The notes below the pieces were generated by a model. It had not been told where the DNA came from, did not search any database, and saw only the letters and a program-made list of their open reading frames with translations. Source: Utricularia gibba (Eukaryota; Streptophyta; Magnoliopsida; Lamiales; Lentibulariaceae). Taken from it: 64,000 nucleotides of DNA. Below are positions 1 to 12,838 of this stretch, one piece after another. The stretch is taken from contig NEEC01000011.1 in assembly GCA_002189035.1 (NCBI GenBank), forward strand, positions 1,922,001-1,986,000. The letters run 5' to 3'. Numbering within the stretch: position 1 is the first letter of the stretch; each line of letters opens with the position of its first letter. Both the position numbers and the translations under genes were made by a program.

Positions 1-901
1 TATGCGGAAGATAAAGAATGAGTTCATGACTCACTGGGATGGTTTGAGGACTAAACCTGGCGAAAGAATTCTTGTTCTTGCTGCTACCAATAGACCATTT
101 GATCTCGACGAAGCAATCATCCGGCGCTTTGAGAGGAGGTACTAAATAGAACATAGTATTGCATTTGTCATCATCAACTCGCCTTTTAGAAACAGAACCA
201 TCACCATACTAGTTTTTTTCTCAAAAGCAGAATAATGGTCGGCCTGCCATCAAGTGAAAACAGAGAGAAGATCTTTAGGACTCTGTTGGCCAAGGAAAAA
301 GTTGATGACAGCCTAAATTTCATGGAGCTTGCATCTCTGACAGAAGGATATAGTGGGAGTGACATTAAGGTTTTGGGACTTCCAGTATACTCCTCTAGAG
401 CACAATGCATTTTATTTTGTCTTTAAACGAAGTGTTTCAAACAGAACTTATGTACAACGGCTGCTTACCGGCCTGTTCGAGAGTTGATAAATCGTGAGAG
501 GCTGAAGCATCTGGTAAATGATCAAACTAAAGTCTTCTGTATTTTCTCTTCTTTTTTGTGATTTCCTATCCCCTTGTTCCATGGCCATAACACCAGCAGC
601 AGGATAAAAATGAAGGGAGCCAATTGGGAACATCCACAACAACTGAAAGGGTGATCACAATTCGGCCTTTGACGATGGAAGATTTCAAGGTGGCTAAGAA
701 TCAGGTAAATCATCAGTCAAAGTTATCTGGAAGCAAAGTTGATTGAATCAGTTGAAAATACTCGATGTGTCGTGATACCTGCATCAGGTGGCGGCTAGTT
801 TTGCTGCGGAAGGTTCCATAATGTCTGAACTGAAACAGTGGAATGAAATGTATGGAGAAGGTGGCTCAAGGAAGAAAGAACAACTCTCGTACTTCCTATG
901 A
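1..901 (+). CDS. DAA1: DAA1-type AAA+ ATPase, C-terminal part (5' end outside window)
   Basis: Five exons can be joined: 1-138, 231-369, 445-513, 600-704 and 788-901, with GT-AG borders and continuous frame. The first exon encodes the end of an AAA ATPase module, including a sensor/arginine-finger stretch ([20 protein letters not shown]). Then come the small AAA lid ([30 protein letters not shown]) and a C-terminal helix ending [15 protein letters not shown]. This tail and the [13 protein letters not shown] motif are typical of the Arabidopsis At1g64110 (DAA1)/At4g28000/At5g52882 group of meiotic-clade AAA ATPases, related to spastin and ATAD1. Such proteins use ATP hydrolysis to remodel membrane or protein substrates; the substrate of this group is not known to me. 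Walker A and B lie upstream of the window, so activity cannot be judged. Which of the three paralogues it matches best is inference. Confidence 0.9.
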
Positions 902-1956
902 GGATTAGATGTTCCTCTCCTGAAACAAAGCGGTTTTCCTCTTCCTTTATACATTAAAGTCCACCAAGTTGTGTAGCACAGTGTGTGATCGATAGAGAAT
1001 ATATTGATGTGTAAGTGTTGATATTGATCAGTTGTATTTGCATTTGAAAGTGGGTAATGTTGTTGTTGTTCAAAAACAATGAACAATGCTCTTTAAAAAC
1101 CAAGAAATAGAAGCCCTTGCAGATTCAGTTCAACAAAGCAGCACACAACACAGACAGGTTCAAAAACAGACACCATAAACATAATTGGGAAGTCAGATGC
1201 CTGAGCTAACTTTCAACAAAACAGAGTAGTCACTTACAGCTTGTTGGCACTTGCATATCTGTTGTTGGATACTTCTGCTTCTGTTGCTCATATTTAGGGA
1301 TGTGCCTTATAGACACAGGGGTAATCCTTACCACCCTCTCGATTTTTGTATTGTTTGGTATGGAAAACCAGATTCCATCATCTCGTTCCATAGGGATTTC
1401 CATGGCCATTTTCATCCAGAAACATCCCTGGGCTAGAATGCTCTGGGCAGCAAACTAAGAGAGGGGGAGCATTTAGGAGTTCCTCATGCTGACGCCTCAC
1501 ATACATCTCAATGCTAATAACAAGGCAAAAGTGACTTCCTTTGTTTCTAATACTATTCTTTGCGTAAATATCAGGAATACGTTCTTGCACCATGCCATCA
1601 AAGCATCCTGGGAATGGGGATTCACCATTCGATCCATTTATCATGATCCACAAGCGAAAGGAAGCAGTCCGTAAAAAAAAATGCAGATGCATATGGATTA
1701 CATAGCCAGGGAAGCAAGAGAAGATTATCTTAATGTGGAACATTCCAAAGTGCTACAAAGCAATGGTGCACTGCTGAAAACTAGTTTCAGCCTTGACATA
1801 ATAATACAGGGGTGGGTGGTGGGAGGGGCATCCGCTTTACAGGTGAAAACTATACATGAACCTAACGTTCGGCACAATCAGAAACAAGATACAATTAAAA
1901 TGACAAGAAGAGCAGAGGAACTTGCCTAGATATCCACTAGCCAATGATTCAGGGCA
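902..1956. other. Intergenic, two convergent 3' flanks
   Basis: Non-coding stretch between the stop of the AAA ATPase (+) and the stop of the minus-strand 527-aa gene. It must hold both 3' UTRs. Small open frames here have no family features and no splice support. No tRNA, repeat or second gene seen. Confidence 0.6.
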
Positions 1957-4900
1957 TCAAACAGCTGACCTCCAGAACTTATGTCGACTGCTATCAGGCC
2001 ACTCTGAAATTCGCCGGGGTTTGATGAAGGACTTGTGTACGTGGTTGGAATCAGAAACATATCTTCCAGCTGAGAGTAACTTAGTATGCCGTGACTTAAT
2101 GAGAGATGAGGCAGACCGGTGTGGTGGTCCTCTTCGCACAGGCTGATCGTGCAAATGATCATCCATGGAGAGTCTTCGCTTCTTTAAGGGAAAGCCATCA
2201 CCACCAATTTTAAATGGACTGGATTGCCTGGTTTTTGGCTTTGAATCATCTGATACTTTATTACTCCTCTGCGTTACATTCAACTTTTTTGATTTAGCAG
2301 CTATCTGTGAAGAGTTTCTGGTCGACTTCAACGTTTCAGATGAACCACCCATTGATTGTGCAGCAATGTGTAAGAGCGTGTGAGCAGCCGCAAAGTCATC
2401 TAGAAAAATCAAACACCAACATAAACATGGCAACTAATGATGTATGCCAACAAAATTGAAAATATTAAAAAAAACAATCAAGTCATCAACCATAATGTCG
2501 GAAGACAACAGGAATATGATGGCATATATAGCTTAAGATCGTTGTTTTAGTAAATCATTGCATTACGAGTTAATATAATTCTATACTTGATTGTCTGTCA
2601 TCATCATTGTGAAAATTGACTGGGTCACCCAAATCTGATTCATTATTCTTAACACATCAATAATCATGGATCTATGTTTAAACGCACAGAGCATCATCAG
2701 AATATTTATTTTCCACAGTGATCAACAAAAACACATTTGAATTTTATTCCTGGCGAATGCCTGTTTTACGTTGAATTATCTACGCCTTAAACAATACTAG
2801 TTCTCAAAAATCCATGCCAACAGAAAAGTAGCATATTTACCTCCGTGGGCTTGTAGAGATGAGTTCGCAACAGAGGAAGATAAAAGTCTTTCAGTTGCAG
2901 CAATTCGATCTTCCGGTTGCTCAGAAAAACAACTTACTGGCGGAACTAAACTTTGGTTGAACTTCAGTGATTCGAAGTCCACATGTAAAGACTCTGACCC
3001 TTTCTGACACACAACAGAACTGTTTACACTTACCCATCTACCTTGGCATAATGCTCGGCATGCAGATAACTTTAAGGCATCAAGCCCCAACTTGTTATGT
3101 CCAGAAAAGGAATGAGACCACGGAAAGGGAGGCAGACCACATTGGTAAGAAGCTGCTTTAGCTGAGCGAGTATCGCTGCTATTTCTGGATGAGGTGACCT
3201 TGCTCCTGTCGGACAAGAGCAAATCTGACACTGTTGGCTGAGGTAGCACTAGGCGATCCAAGATATCCCTTGGATGATGAAGAGGGGGATAAACTGCAGC
3301 TAAAGACTTGATCTTGCCAACGGAATCTTGGACCTTGAAATGAAAGAACAGTCCTCCCAAATTTCAACAATCAAAAAAGATGAATGACTGAAGCCAATAT
3401 TAAAGACATGTGCCGCACATCTGAAGTTCCGGGCAAGAAGAATGCTTTTTCTTGTACATTTCTTATAAACTTCAGTTAAAAATTTTAATATAAGAAGGCC
3501 AGCTTAGGCGTGCAGCTAGTGAAGGAAAATTCATACAATGATAATTTCATAAATCAAGTATAAAAATATGACCACTGACAAAAAATTACGCTCACAGGAA
3601 TAACTATTTTCTTAAGTGGAAGTGTCATTTTGATGGGACGTATGAAAAAAAAAGTATATCCTAACCTTGTCACATGACATGTGATCTGCATTCCCCACAC
3701 CTCTGGTGGCCTCATCAGTTTGTTCCACATCAGAGACATCAGGAGGCAATGCAGTGGATACATCCAGGACACTATCGTTCTCAAGTTCAGCACGATTTTC
3801 AGCCTGCAAAACCTTTTGGGCTCCAAATATGGAGCATACCTTTTGAACTGACTGTAAAACAATAGCATTTGACTCAGCATCCCTTTTCCCCTTCTCCTCA
3901 GAAACTCTAGGATAGCTACATCCTCCCTTAAGTAGCTCATCTAATGACATCTCCTCAACATATTTAGATATATCAAGGGCATCAGGCGTTTGACCACATT
4001 TTCCTGAAGTTCTTCGAAATCAGATTAGTCATACAAAAATAGGACGACATCAGAAACAAGGCTCTCGAGTGATGATTGTACAACAGTACAACGGAAACAA
4101 GGTGAATAGTTTAAATTACATATTCATGAATCCCTCAAAATGTATGCTTTTGCGACTCTAATAGCAAATAAGAGCATGACCACCCAAAGATTGCGAAATT
4201 TATAAGATAAACTTGATCAGCACATTATGAAGCTCTTATTACCAACAAACACTGATGAAAGATAGGCAAGGAAATTATTATGAAAAACCTAGAGTTATGC
4301 TATGTACTAACAGCAACTTGGTATAGTTGGTTATGTGCAGTAACATAATATTAAATTTGATTAAAAACCAATATCCATACCTGAAAAATCATTTACTCCA
4401 AAATTAGAAGAAAAGCCAATGAGCCCATTCTTCGAAAAGGATGACTCATGTTTGTTCTTGCATCGAACTTTAGTATTTCTTTTATCCCCTCTTCCACAGG
4501 AAAAGTTATGTTTTTCCTTAAGGGTCTGGTTTTTCCCTGTAAACATAAAGAGGCACTAAATTATTGTCTAAATCTGTTTTCTCCTGAAAACAGTATCGAG
4601 CAGGCAAATAATGGTCAAACATTCAACAACAGCTAGAAAATTAAATCGCCAAAGGAGATGTATCACAAACATGAAGCCAGTCAAAATGGTTATATTTGAG
4701 ATTAGTCCCAAACCTCAAAACAGTTCTACATATCATCTTACAGTTGAAACTTGTCAGCAGAAAATATCAATGTCCTTTTTTGTGAATTAAAAATCCCCTG
4801 TGTAACCTCAGTTTTTGCGTTCTCATATTTTATTCTCATGAGACATACAACTGCGACATTTGGTCAATGATGTACAGGGGTCATGCTAAAAAAGATTTTA

Positions 4901-5545
4901 TATGAGAGAAGTCGACAATCAATGCATGGCATGCCAGTACCCGCTGACCGGCATTAGGACATCGACAACAAAAGAATTCCAATCTCATTCTTGATTCTTG
5001 TATTATAGTGACGCTGTAATGAAATCATGAATTTGTTGTGACAAACTAAACATCTTGGAACTTGAAAGCCCATCACGATATTAGATGCCTTCATCTTGTA
5101 ATCTTTTAACGAGGTGATAAACTGCTGTCAAAGCCATCTAAAAATCTCTGAAAAAGTTATTTCTTAATCCAGGAGAATCCACCGATTTAGAAATTAGCAT
5201 ATAGGGGGAATATATATGAACTTGGACAACAACAGATGGCAGCACGATAGAAATTGTAGGAAAAAAAGCTCTCAAGATTGTTAAAAAAAGACGCCTAAAA
5301 AGTACGTATTTCAAAAACAAAAAAAAGAATTTTTTTTCCGGATCCAAATCTCACGCAGGCCAATTAGCAGCACATAAATTAGTCTATTCACCTTTCTTCC
5401 CAACGGAAGCTCCAGCAACTTCCGTCTGCCACACATCTCTCCCCAAAGCCACGTTGCTTCTGCCACCCACAGAGCCATCCAGTGATCCCAAGAGCTCCGG
5501 CGGATCGGGAGCAACCGGGAGAGCCACCTCGCCCACCGCTTTCAT
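1957..5545 (-). CDS. Unidentified plant protein of 527 aa, five exons
   Basis: Exons in coding order: 5545-5392, 4536-4381, 4003-3666, 3333-2841 and 2399-1957. All junctions have GT-AG borders and matching phases, and the lengths add up to 1584 nt. The start ATG at 5545 follows an in-frame TGA and opens a Val/Pro/Gly-rich N terminus (MKAVGEVALPVAPDPPELLG). The middle holds a basic stretch (RGDKRNTKVRCKNKH) and an acidic segment around the third exon. The fourth exon contains a conserved-looking motif, CGLPPFPWSHSFSGHNK, followed by KLSACRALCQGRWV. The C terminus has a lysine/arginine patch (PLKKRRLSMDD) that could be a nuclear signal. I see no signal peptide, membrane segment or catalytic motif. 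The LPPFPWSHSFSGH/CQGRWV combination reminds me of plant proteins loosely labelled HAPLESS 8-like or T-box-like, but that is recollection and weak. The structure is well supported; the function is unknown. Confidence 0.75.
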
Positions 5546-6435
5546 TCGATCTCAGTCGTCCGAAACTGAAAATAGGGTCAAGAGAATCCCCATCTGAACC
5601 GGTCACTAATAGAGTAAAAACTTCCTTATGGCTGCAGCCGCGTTGGAAAAGAGTTCCACAATGACCTGCATACTGCGGCCCAGGTGTGAGCGCGATCTAG
5701 GGCAGGGATCGTAGGCGAAAGGGGGAAGAAGAATACGATACTTATAGCTTTCGAAAAACAAAAATAAAATAAAAGAAAATGTGGATAATTAAATTTAAAG
5801 AAAATTGACATGTCATGAATCACGGGTCACGAGCGGCGACCCCACCCCAGTAAAGCTGACGTCACCCACCATGGTAAATCCCACTACTTTGTCTTAATAA
5901 TGTTTTTGTATTAACATTTTTATTTTTTAATAATATCAAATTAATAATAATAATAATAAACAATATATGTACTAACATTTTATCGTGTTTTCGGGTTGCA
6001 TAACATTGGCGTTGGATTAGAAGTAAACTTGTAGCCTGGGGGTTGAGAAGATTCAGCTATGCAAACTCTTGCTATATATCTCATGTCTATCCTTTTATTT
6101 TGCACAGTCCATGAACAAATGAAGAGATGTACCTATATATGTCTTCAATAGGTTGACGAAATGACAGCAGCAGGGTAGCATATATTTGTTCCGGGCAGCA
6201 TATGTTGCTCCATTGAACATCCATGTATCAGAGAAGGTTGCAGTGGCCACTTTTGCTTATTCTACTTTACAAATAGGCAGAGAGAGAGAGAGGGAGCACA
6301 ACCTCGTAGGTGATGGTGATCCTTGCAGTGCTTTTCTAGTCTAGTGTTTCTCTAGTTAGGAAGAGAGCCTTCCAAGAAGCCTCTGATGCGTATCAACTGT
6401 CAACCGCAAGGGATATTAGACCAGGAGGACAAAGT
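5546..6435. other. Intergenic spacer
   Basis: Contains the 5' flank of the 527-aa gene and the 3' flank of the At5g52430-like gene, both on the minus strand. A short TAA microsatellite lies near 5942-5960 and a GA run near 6280-6292. No gene seen. Confidence 0.55.
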
Positions 6436-8645
6436 TCAGCTTACCCCAGGAGAGAAGGGCCAGCTCTTGCGTAGATTTCCATCTTCAGTTTCTTTTGTAC
6501 ACCATACACATGAGCCGGTCTGTGGTTCATTGGGGTTTGCTTCATCTGCTCCACCAAATATGAAGTCTTTCGAGGATCCAAGAGTGATCGTCCTTTTCTT
6601 CTCATGTTGGTGGTGATGCTTTAGTTGCTCTTCTGAGGAAGGATTTTGATTTGTAGAATCAGACCATGCACACTCGTGCTTTTCTGCCAAGACTACTGCT
6701 GCCTCCTTATCTTCATCTTCTTCCACTATGCGTTCTACATTCTTCTTCACCTTGAGCAAAGATGGAATATGGTCTACAGGTGTTAGTGTGCCTTCAACTC
6801 CAATCTCAAAGGAAAGTCTATGAGGCTCATGAGCTTCCAGTTCACTTTGTGTTCTTGAAAGTGATAAGAAATACTGATTTTGCCGATCCAAACCAGCCCT
6901 TGGAGTTGCTACAGTGGATCCGGGATGTGAACCCCACTCTTGAAGCACAATTTTTTCAAGGTCCAGGAGTTTAGGAGGGCATGCAGATAGGTTTACCACT
7001 TTTCTGAACTCACTATCCCGGAAAGGTGATGACGTGCCAGAATAAGAGATACCAGAGCAAGGTGAGATCAAATGGCTCACTGGACTACCTGGTTGAAGAT
7101 GGTAGTTTTGAAACTCATACTGAGGGGACTGGTATCTCCGACAATTTCCATCACCAGGGAGAGATGGCTCAAGAAGCTGTGCAAATGGCACTTCAGGTGA
7201 AGAAGGTGTTGTCAATTGTACAGATTCTGGGGGAGGAGTAAAGGTTGCGGTTGATGGCTCCGTGGGAAAGCATGAAAAGACAGGGGGAGAAACTAGCTGA
7301 GTCTCATACGCATATGGTCCAATGGCAAACATTGAGTGAGTACAACCAGGAGAATACATGCCAGCAGATAGACTTAATGATGATACCGTGGCAGTCGGAG
7401 ATTGAACAACTGAAGGAGTTTCTGATGGAAGAAATGATGCAGGAGAAGAAGGAGGTGCAATAAATGGCAGCACAAGAGGCAGCGGCTGGGAAGCATTTTG
7501 AGCGGCCACGGAATCAGGATATGTAACAAGAGTATCCGGAACAATGACGGCAGACCCAATTCTTTTACTCTTATTCAACCCGAAACACCAGCAACTACTG
7601 AAGCAGCTTTCCCATCTTTTCTGCAGGATACAAGTAATAGCACTTGAGCACTTCTCGATAACAATCTTTTAGCCTTGATAAAAGAAATTGATAAATGACC
7701 ATAAGGATAAAAAAATGAAAAGAAAAATATATACTCATTTGGGGAAAATTTCGTAATCAACCAAGACTACAACAGTAACCAAAGACCTTAACATAATGCA
7801 CACAGTCAAACAAACATGAGACTACGAGCCCTAAACCAAGTATCATACACAATTCGTTAATGCATCATGGTATGATCCGACAGCACTAGTTCTAGAAGCC
7901 CCCAATCTGCAACACCAAGTTGCTGCTAAGAAGATTTTCAGTATATTCATCATGGAGAAAAAGAGTATAAGTAGGACGAGATGACATGAAATGTCATGTA
8001 CAATACTTGTCATAAAAAGGGAGTCAAATTGGGATTCATCGAAAAAAAAGCCGGTCAACAGCGGATGCTACAAGATATCATGTAGAGTTTTTTATTATCT
8101 TTTTTATCAGTACAATATATCATGTAGAGAGAGTGTTTCAGTGGTCAACCAAATAATAGCTAAATAGGGAAGCTAACAGATCTAGTCTCCATGAGCTGGT
8201 GCCAGAAAGCCTTGCCTATTTGTATTGGAATGGAAAATTAGGGTGCTCCTTATAATATTAACGATGCTTGTTGGCAATAACTCTCACGAAGCCCCAGAAT
8301 CAAGCAAAATCCATGATGACAGAAAAATTTCAGGACAATCCACCCATCACGAGACAAACAAAACGAAATGAAATTGTGTAAGTCCAGTCTATTCAGACCG
8401 AAAATCTGGAGTTCATCAGTAAAATCAAAAAGGCATACAAGATGGTGAACAATTGTCATCCGATCTCCTATATTTATCAGTAACGAAACAAACTGCAACA
8501 GCTAAACAAACGCGAAATTCAAAGCGCGACCTCCTGATACCTGAGCCGAAACACGGTCGCCGCGAGCCTCGACGCCTGCAATCGCCGCTGCGGCGGCGTT
8601 TATGGTCTGCAAAGCATCTGTTCCGCCGTTAACTCCTCTCGCCAT
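6436..8645 (-). CDS. Pro/Ser-rich plant protein of the At5g52430/At1g76660 family
   Basis: Two exons, 8645-8541 and 7620-6436, give 429 aa. The first exon encodes MARGVNGGTDALQTINAAAA and ends in phase 0 at a GTATCA donor; the second begins KRWESCFSSCWCFG. Family landmarks are the basic/Cys-Trp block WGNW-like CFSSCWCFG with SKRIGSAV, then LPFIAPPSSPASFL, SPGCTHSMFAIGPYAYETQLVSPPVFS and FTPPPESVQLTTPSSPEVPFAQLL. These blocks match Arabidopsis At5g52430 and At4g25620, described only as hydroxyproline-rich glycoprotein family proteins. There is no N-terminal signal peptide, so the hydroxyproline label is doubtful; a cytosolic or nuclear protein is likelier. The C terminus is His/Lys-rich, then acidic, and ends SPGVS. 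The GGGGTAAGC at the end could also be read as a donor, but the PGVS ending fits my memory of the family. Molecular function is unknown. Confidence 0.88.
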
Positions 8646-8827
8646 CGTCAACTCATCAAACGGCGGAAATCGCGCAGGGAGCTTCTAACACACAAGCGTA
8701 TAGAGCACCGAGAAATCTAGCTTCAGCCAAAAGCCAACGCTCGGAGTCAAAACAACACACGGCAACGCACTTTAAAGAACACCAAATTGACAGACGCGGA
8801 AGTAGAAGGCTTCAGTGCAAAACACCA

Positions 8828-8874
8828 TTAATTAATTAATTACACAATATAATTAATTAATTAATTAATTAATT
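8828..8874. repeat. (TTAA)n simple repeat
   Basis: Two blocks of the self-complementary tetranucleotide TTAA/ATTA, separated by a short CACAAT spacer. They lie about 180 bp upstream of the start codon of the At5g52430-like gene, so within its promoter or 5' leader. Confidence 0.85.
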
Positions 8875-10270
8875 TGTTGTGCTATTGATGAAAATTGATT
8901 ATTGCAGCAACTAACAATATTATTTTGATGGAATTTTGAACCTGGAATTCGCACATCTGTATCACGTGTCAAAAGGTCATCTATGCCCATGAATATTAAA
9001 AATACTATGGGGAGAAAAATGATAAAAATATAAACAAATGGGATTGAATTGGAAATAGGGGAAAATGAGAAAATAAATGATAAATTGATATGGGAGGGGA
9101 GGCGTAGGCCCCCTTCCCTATAGCGTAGCCGCCAAGCCATGACTTGTTATCTTCAATCATAGAGTTTTGGTGTAACAATTATTTGCTTTGGGTTACCATA
9201 ATTAAGCGTTACATAATTTATTGAATTTGAAGTTAAAATTATGGGACTTTAAAAATGGAATTTTTGGAAATAAATTTTTATGATTAAAAAATAATTTTAA
9301 AAAAATCATCTATTTTTATTTTATGATAATTATTTATTGAAAAGTAAATATTGAAGCCCAGAACCAAACATAGTTTTAATATTATATAATGAAAAATATA
9401 GGAGTTTTCTTTAATAAAGAATAAATAAAAAAATAAACCGTGTCTGGGCCCCACCTCTCAGACCGGTTCCACGCGCCACACGTGTGCACTCCAATAGGTC
9501 ATCAGGTCAAAGCGTTGCCAAGACGGGTGAATAAGCGGGGCAGTGTGCCTTGTTGGGCCTGCCCGCCCTTTTTCAGCTTAATGGGCTGTAGGCCCATGGG
9601 GAGTACAGACGCCATGGGGACAGTTGATGCTTCGGCAGTTGCATGGTTGGGGACCCAGCAAGAGCTCTGCTCTTCCTGTCCATCAAGGTGCTGCATCTTG
9701 CTCCTTTGTCTACAGCCCATTTGATGATTCGCCTCCCTTCTTTCCCGCAGTGTGTTTCTCCTGTGGTCTCTCTCAGGTTGCACAGTGTCTTTGTGCCTAG
9801 TCCATCTGCTACTCGAACCAAGCTGATACTCGTTCTAGGAGGTGCATTTTTCTGGGTTAGTCAGTCATTCGGAAAGGTGATGCCTCCTCCTATGGGTTAC
9901 TTTCTTGTAGCATATTCCTTTATCTCTCTGCCCCTACCATCATTTGAGTCTTTTCAGCCTCTCTTGATTCACCTTTATCCTTCCCTTCCTCTACTTGTGA
10001 TTTGTCTCCTCAGTCACGTTAAACCAACAAAACAAGCAAAACCAAGTTCCAAATTTCAATATGAGATTACAAGCCTAAGTATTGTTCCCTAGGTGGTTGA
10101 AGGTAACGAGGAATTCTTTTGATGCTTGGTTGAAGGAATGATTCATTTCAGAGCACAGAGATTGCTAGATGACATGATCATGAATAAAGTTTCCAATGAA
10201 ACAGACCACATGGAAGAAGGGAAGCAGTCAGTGAAACATATCATCAACAACAGCACCTGCTGTACATACA
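8875..10270. other. Intergenic, with a GC-richer promoter-like patch
   Basis: The first 550 bp are AT-rich. From about 9440 to 9830 the composition becomes GC-richer. Open frames on both strands here lack family motifs, splice support or a plausible start context. The remainder is the 3' flank of HCF109. Confidence 0.5.
9479..9600. promoter_or_regulatory. G-box and site II-like motif cluster
   Basis: A palindromic G-box core (CACGTG) lies at 9479-9484. Three site II-like motifs (TGGGCC, TGGGCT, GGCCCA) follow between about 9554 and 9598. Site II elements are common in promoters of growth and organelle genes. The nearest divergent gene starts at 8645 on the minus strand, more than 800 bp away, so the target is uncertain and an unannotated transcript is possible. 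Confidence 0.35.
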
Positions 10271-12838
10271 CTAAGCTTGCTCTCCTATGGTTGGCATGGA
10301 TGTGGTGTACTTGTATTTCAAAAAAGCTTTAATGAAGGGGTCTAGCTCACCATCCATGACAGCGGCTATGTCTGATGTCTCGTGCCCTGTCCGTACGTCC
10401 TTCACCAACTTGTACGGATGAAAAACATAGTTGCGTATCTGCTGGCCCCATTCTGCTTTCACAGCATCTCCCTTTATTTGCTTGATCTCGGATGCCCTTT
10501 GCTCCTCTGCAATCACTAACAATTTCGCCTTCAATCGGCTCATTGCTTTAATTTTATTTGCTAACTGGCTTCTCTCTTCTGTAGACACCAAAAGGAAGGC
10601 AGAGAACCGATGTAAGAAGGCTGACACTTGAGCAAGCACTTGGATGAAACGAAGCATTTACCTGTGCAACGAACGGTGACCCCAGTTGGGATGTGCGTTA
10701 TTCGAACTGCGGTTTCAACTTTGTTGACATTTTGGCCACCTTTTCCACCAGCTCTAGAAAAGCTAATCTCTAAGTCTTCCTCAGGTATTTCTACATCCAC
10801 AGAGTCATCAGGGAGAAGAGGCATCACTTCCACCCCAGAGAAACTAGTCTGCAAGTGTTGGGCATTAGAAATGATTCACAATGATCATGAGGCATGGCAG
10901 GTACTTGAACCTCAACCATTTCCTAACTACCCTTAATTACGTCAGTGAACTAAGGCGACACACCTGACGAAGCCCTTTGGCGTTGAATGGGGATTGCCGT
11001 ACGATACGGTGGGTTCCTTTCTCACCAGATAAGTAGCCATAAGCATAGCGGCCCTCTATCTCGATGCAAGCAGATTTAATGCCGGCCTCTTCTCCAACTG
11101 ACTTCTCAACAACTTTTGCTTTGTACCTCTGCTTCTCTGCCCACCTTGTGTACATTCTTAGAAGCATGTCAGCCCAGTCCTGCACTGGTGTATGACAATT
11201 AAGAGATTACATAAACCAAAAGCCTTGTAGATAAATAAAAACTAAATTCTTGATCCTGCCAAATAGGTTCATTTTAGAAGAATTTGAGATCATGAACAGT
11301 CAGTCAGAACTGCTCTGGTTCATTATACCATTCTCATTATTCATCAACCTGGCTGACTTGCTTCTGAATCAGTAAGCTTGCTCATTATTTACCTGAGCAT
11401 CTGTACCCCCAGCTCCAGCACTAATGCTGACAATAGCTCCCTCCTTATCATATGGCCCAGATAAGAGTTGACTCAGCTCAAATCGATCCAATGCCTTTCT
11501 CAATTCTTTGATGATGCCAGCAGCTTCTTGAAAAAGCCCTGCATCAATGGAGTCCATTTCCTCCGTAAGCTTGACAATGGTTTCCGCATCCTCGACCTAC
11601 AATTCAATGTTCCAGAACCTGATCATTCTCCAACAATCACCCAAAAACTGCCCAGAATCGTTTGATTGATGAACTTTACAGGAGGAAGTAAACACCTGTC
11701 TTTGAAACTCATTAAGAAGACGAATTTTATCTTTGACATCAGTCAAAGCCTGTAGAGTCTGCTGAGCTTTGGCACGATCATCCCATAAACCACTATCACC
11801 AACAGCCGCCTCCAAGTCTGCAAGAGTTACTTCAAGTTGCTTCAAACTAGCCGACTCTCTAAGCTCTTTGACACGTTCTGAAGTTGTTTCCACTTCTTTT
11901 CTCAAGGTATAAAAATCTGCAAACGATGGTTTACATAGCTTCATGAACAAAAGGTGATTAACACAGATAGGCAATAGGAGATGACAATGCATGTCCAGTT
12001 GAAATAAACCCGAGGAAAAAAAAATAGATCAATGTGCCTCAATTAAACAAGTTGCTAGTCAATGAAGTTTGGTTTAAGGTTGCAGTTTCATCCACCAATG
12101 TCAAGTCGGCATTATATCTAACATCATGTGTAATTTGAGGGAAACATGGGAGATTAACCCACCACTTGTCTCTCAAATTACCAACCGGTTAAAGTCAACC
12201 AAAAGCTTCACAAGTTCACGAAAAAACAACAGTATACTTAATGACTGCTTTCAAATAAGAGTTGGTGCTCACATTAGAACATACCTTGCATTGCCCATTC
12301 ACTCGTTTCCGTGCTCACACTAACATCAGAAGATGCGAAGAGAACACCAGGACATTCTCCTGGATGAGTTAACAAAAGCACTTCAGTTATTTGGACAAAA
12401 TTATAGCTCATACATCTTTCTAGCATTTTTAAAAAGGACACCCACGAACCGAATCAGTGAAAAACAACAAAATCAAGCCCCGCATATTACTAATTTGAAC
12501 TCAATACTAAAATCCTCAACTTGTATATAAAGTAATAGGGCTCATCACAATCACAAAGAACCTTTAGATTCTTGAGACACAAAACAAACTTGACAAGGCA
12601 AATCCACTTACTCGAAATACAAGAAAGAGAAAGGGGTAAAGTGAAAAGAGCACATGCCAATTGATAACGGGCGTGGGCAATGCTGGAAACATGACCAGCG
12701 TGGAGGAGGATAACCGTGCTTATTCGGCGTCCGCCAAAATCCAGACGCCTTTTGCTCCCTCACAGAACTTGAAACAAGAATCTGTTGCCGCCGGGGCGCT
12801 GCTTGACCAAAGGGAATAGGAAGGACTGCACCCTCCAT
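10271..12838 (-). CDS. HCF109: Plastid peptide chain release factor 2 (HCF109/PrfB1)
   Basis: Exons in coding order: 12838-12612, 12359-12285, 11916-11696, 11596-11393, 11179-10964, 10848-10662 and 10578-10271. Exons 2-7 are phase-consistent. The product is a class I release factor that ends translation at UGA and UAA in plastids. Visible features are the alpha-helical domain 1 ([20 protein letters not shown]), [25 protein letters not shown], the SPF stop-recognition tripeptide ([16 protein letters not shown]), and the GGQ catalytic loop ([19 protein letters not shown]). The C terminus ([20 protein letters not shown]) matches Arabidopsis HCF109 closely, so this is the plastid member rather than mitochondrial PrfB2 or the PrfB3 homologue. 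The first exon, meant to encode the transit peptide, is odd. The ATG at 12838 opens a frame that reaches the strong GTAAGTGG donor in phase 2, while exon 2 needs phase 1. The frame that does fit (ending LPLSLSC, like the Arabidopsis transit peptide) has an in-frame TGA upstream and no ATG. Start of the protein is therefore unresolved. Confidence 0.93.

Noticed and set aside
9643-10092. 149-codon plus-strand open frame
   Set aside because: No domain, poor start context and hydrophobic/proline composition typical of chance; no splice partners.
12700-12800. Programmed RF2-style frameshift in HCF109
   Set aside because: The TGA is in the transit region and lacks the bacterial CUU-UGA slip site and upstream Shine-Dalgarno-like element; indel or alternative first exon is simpler.
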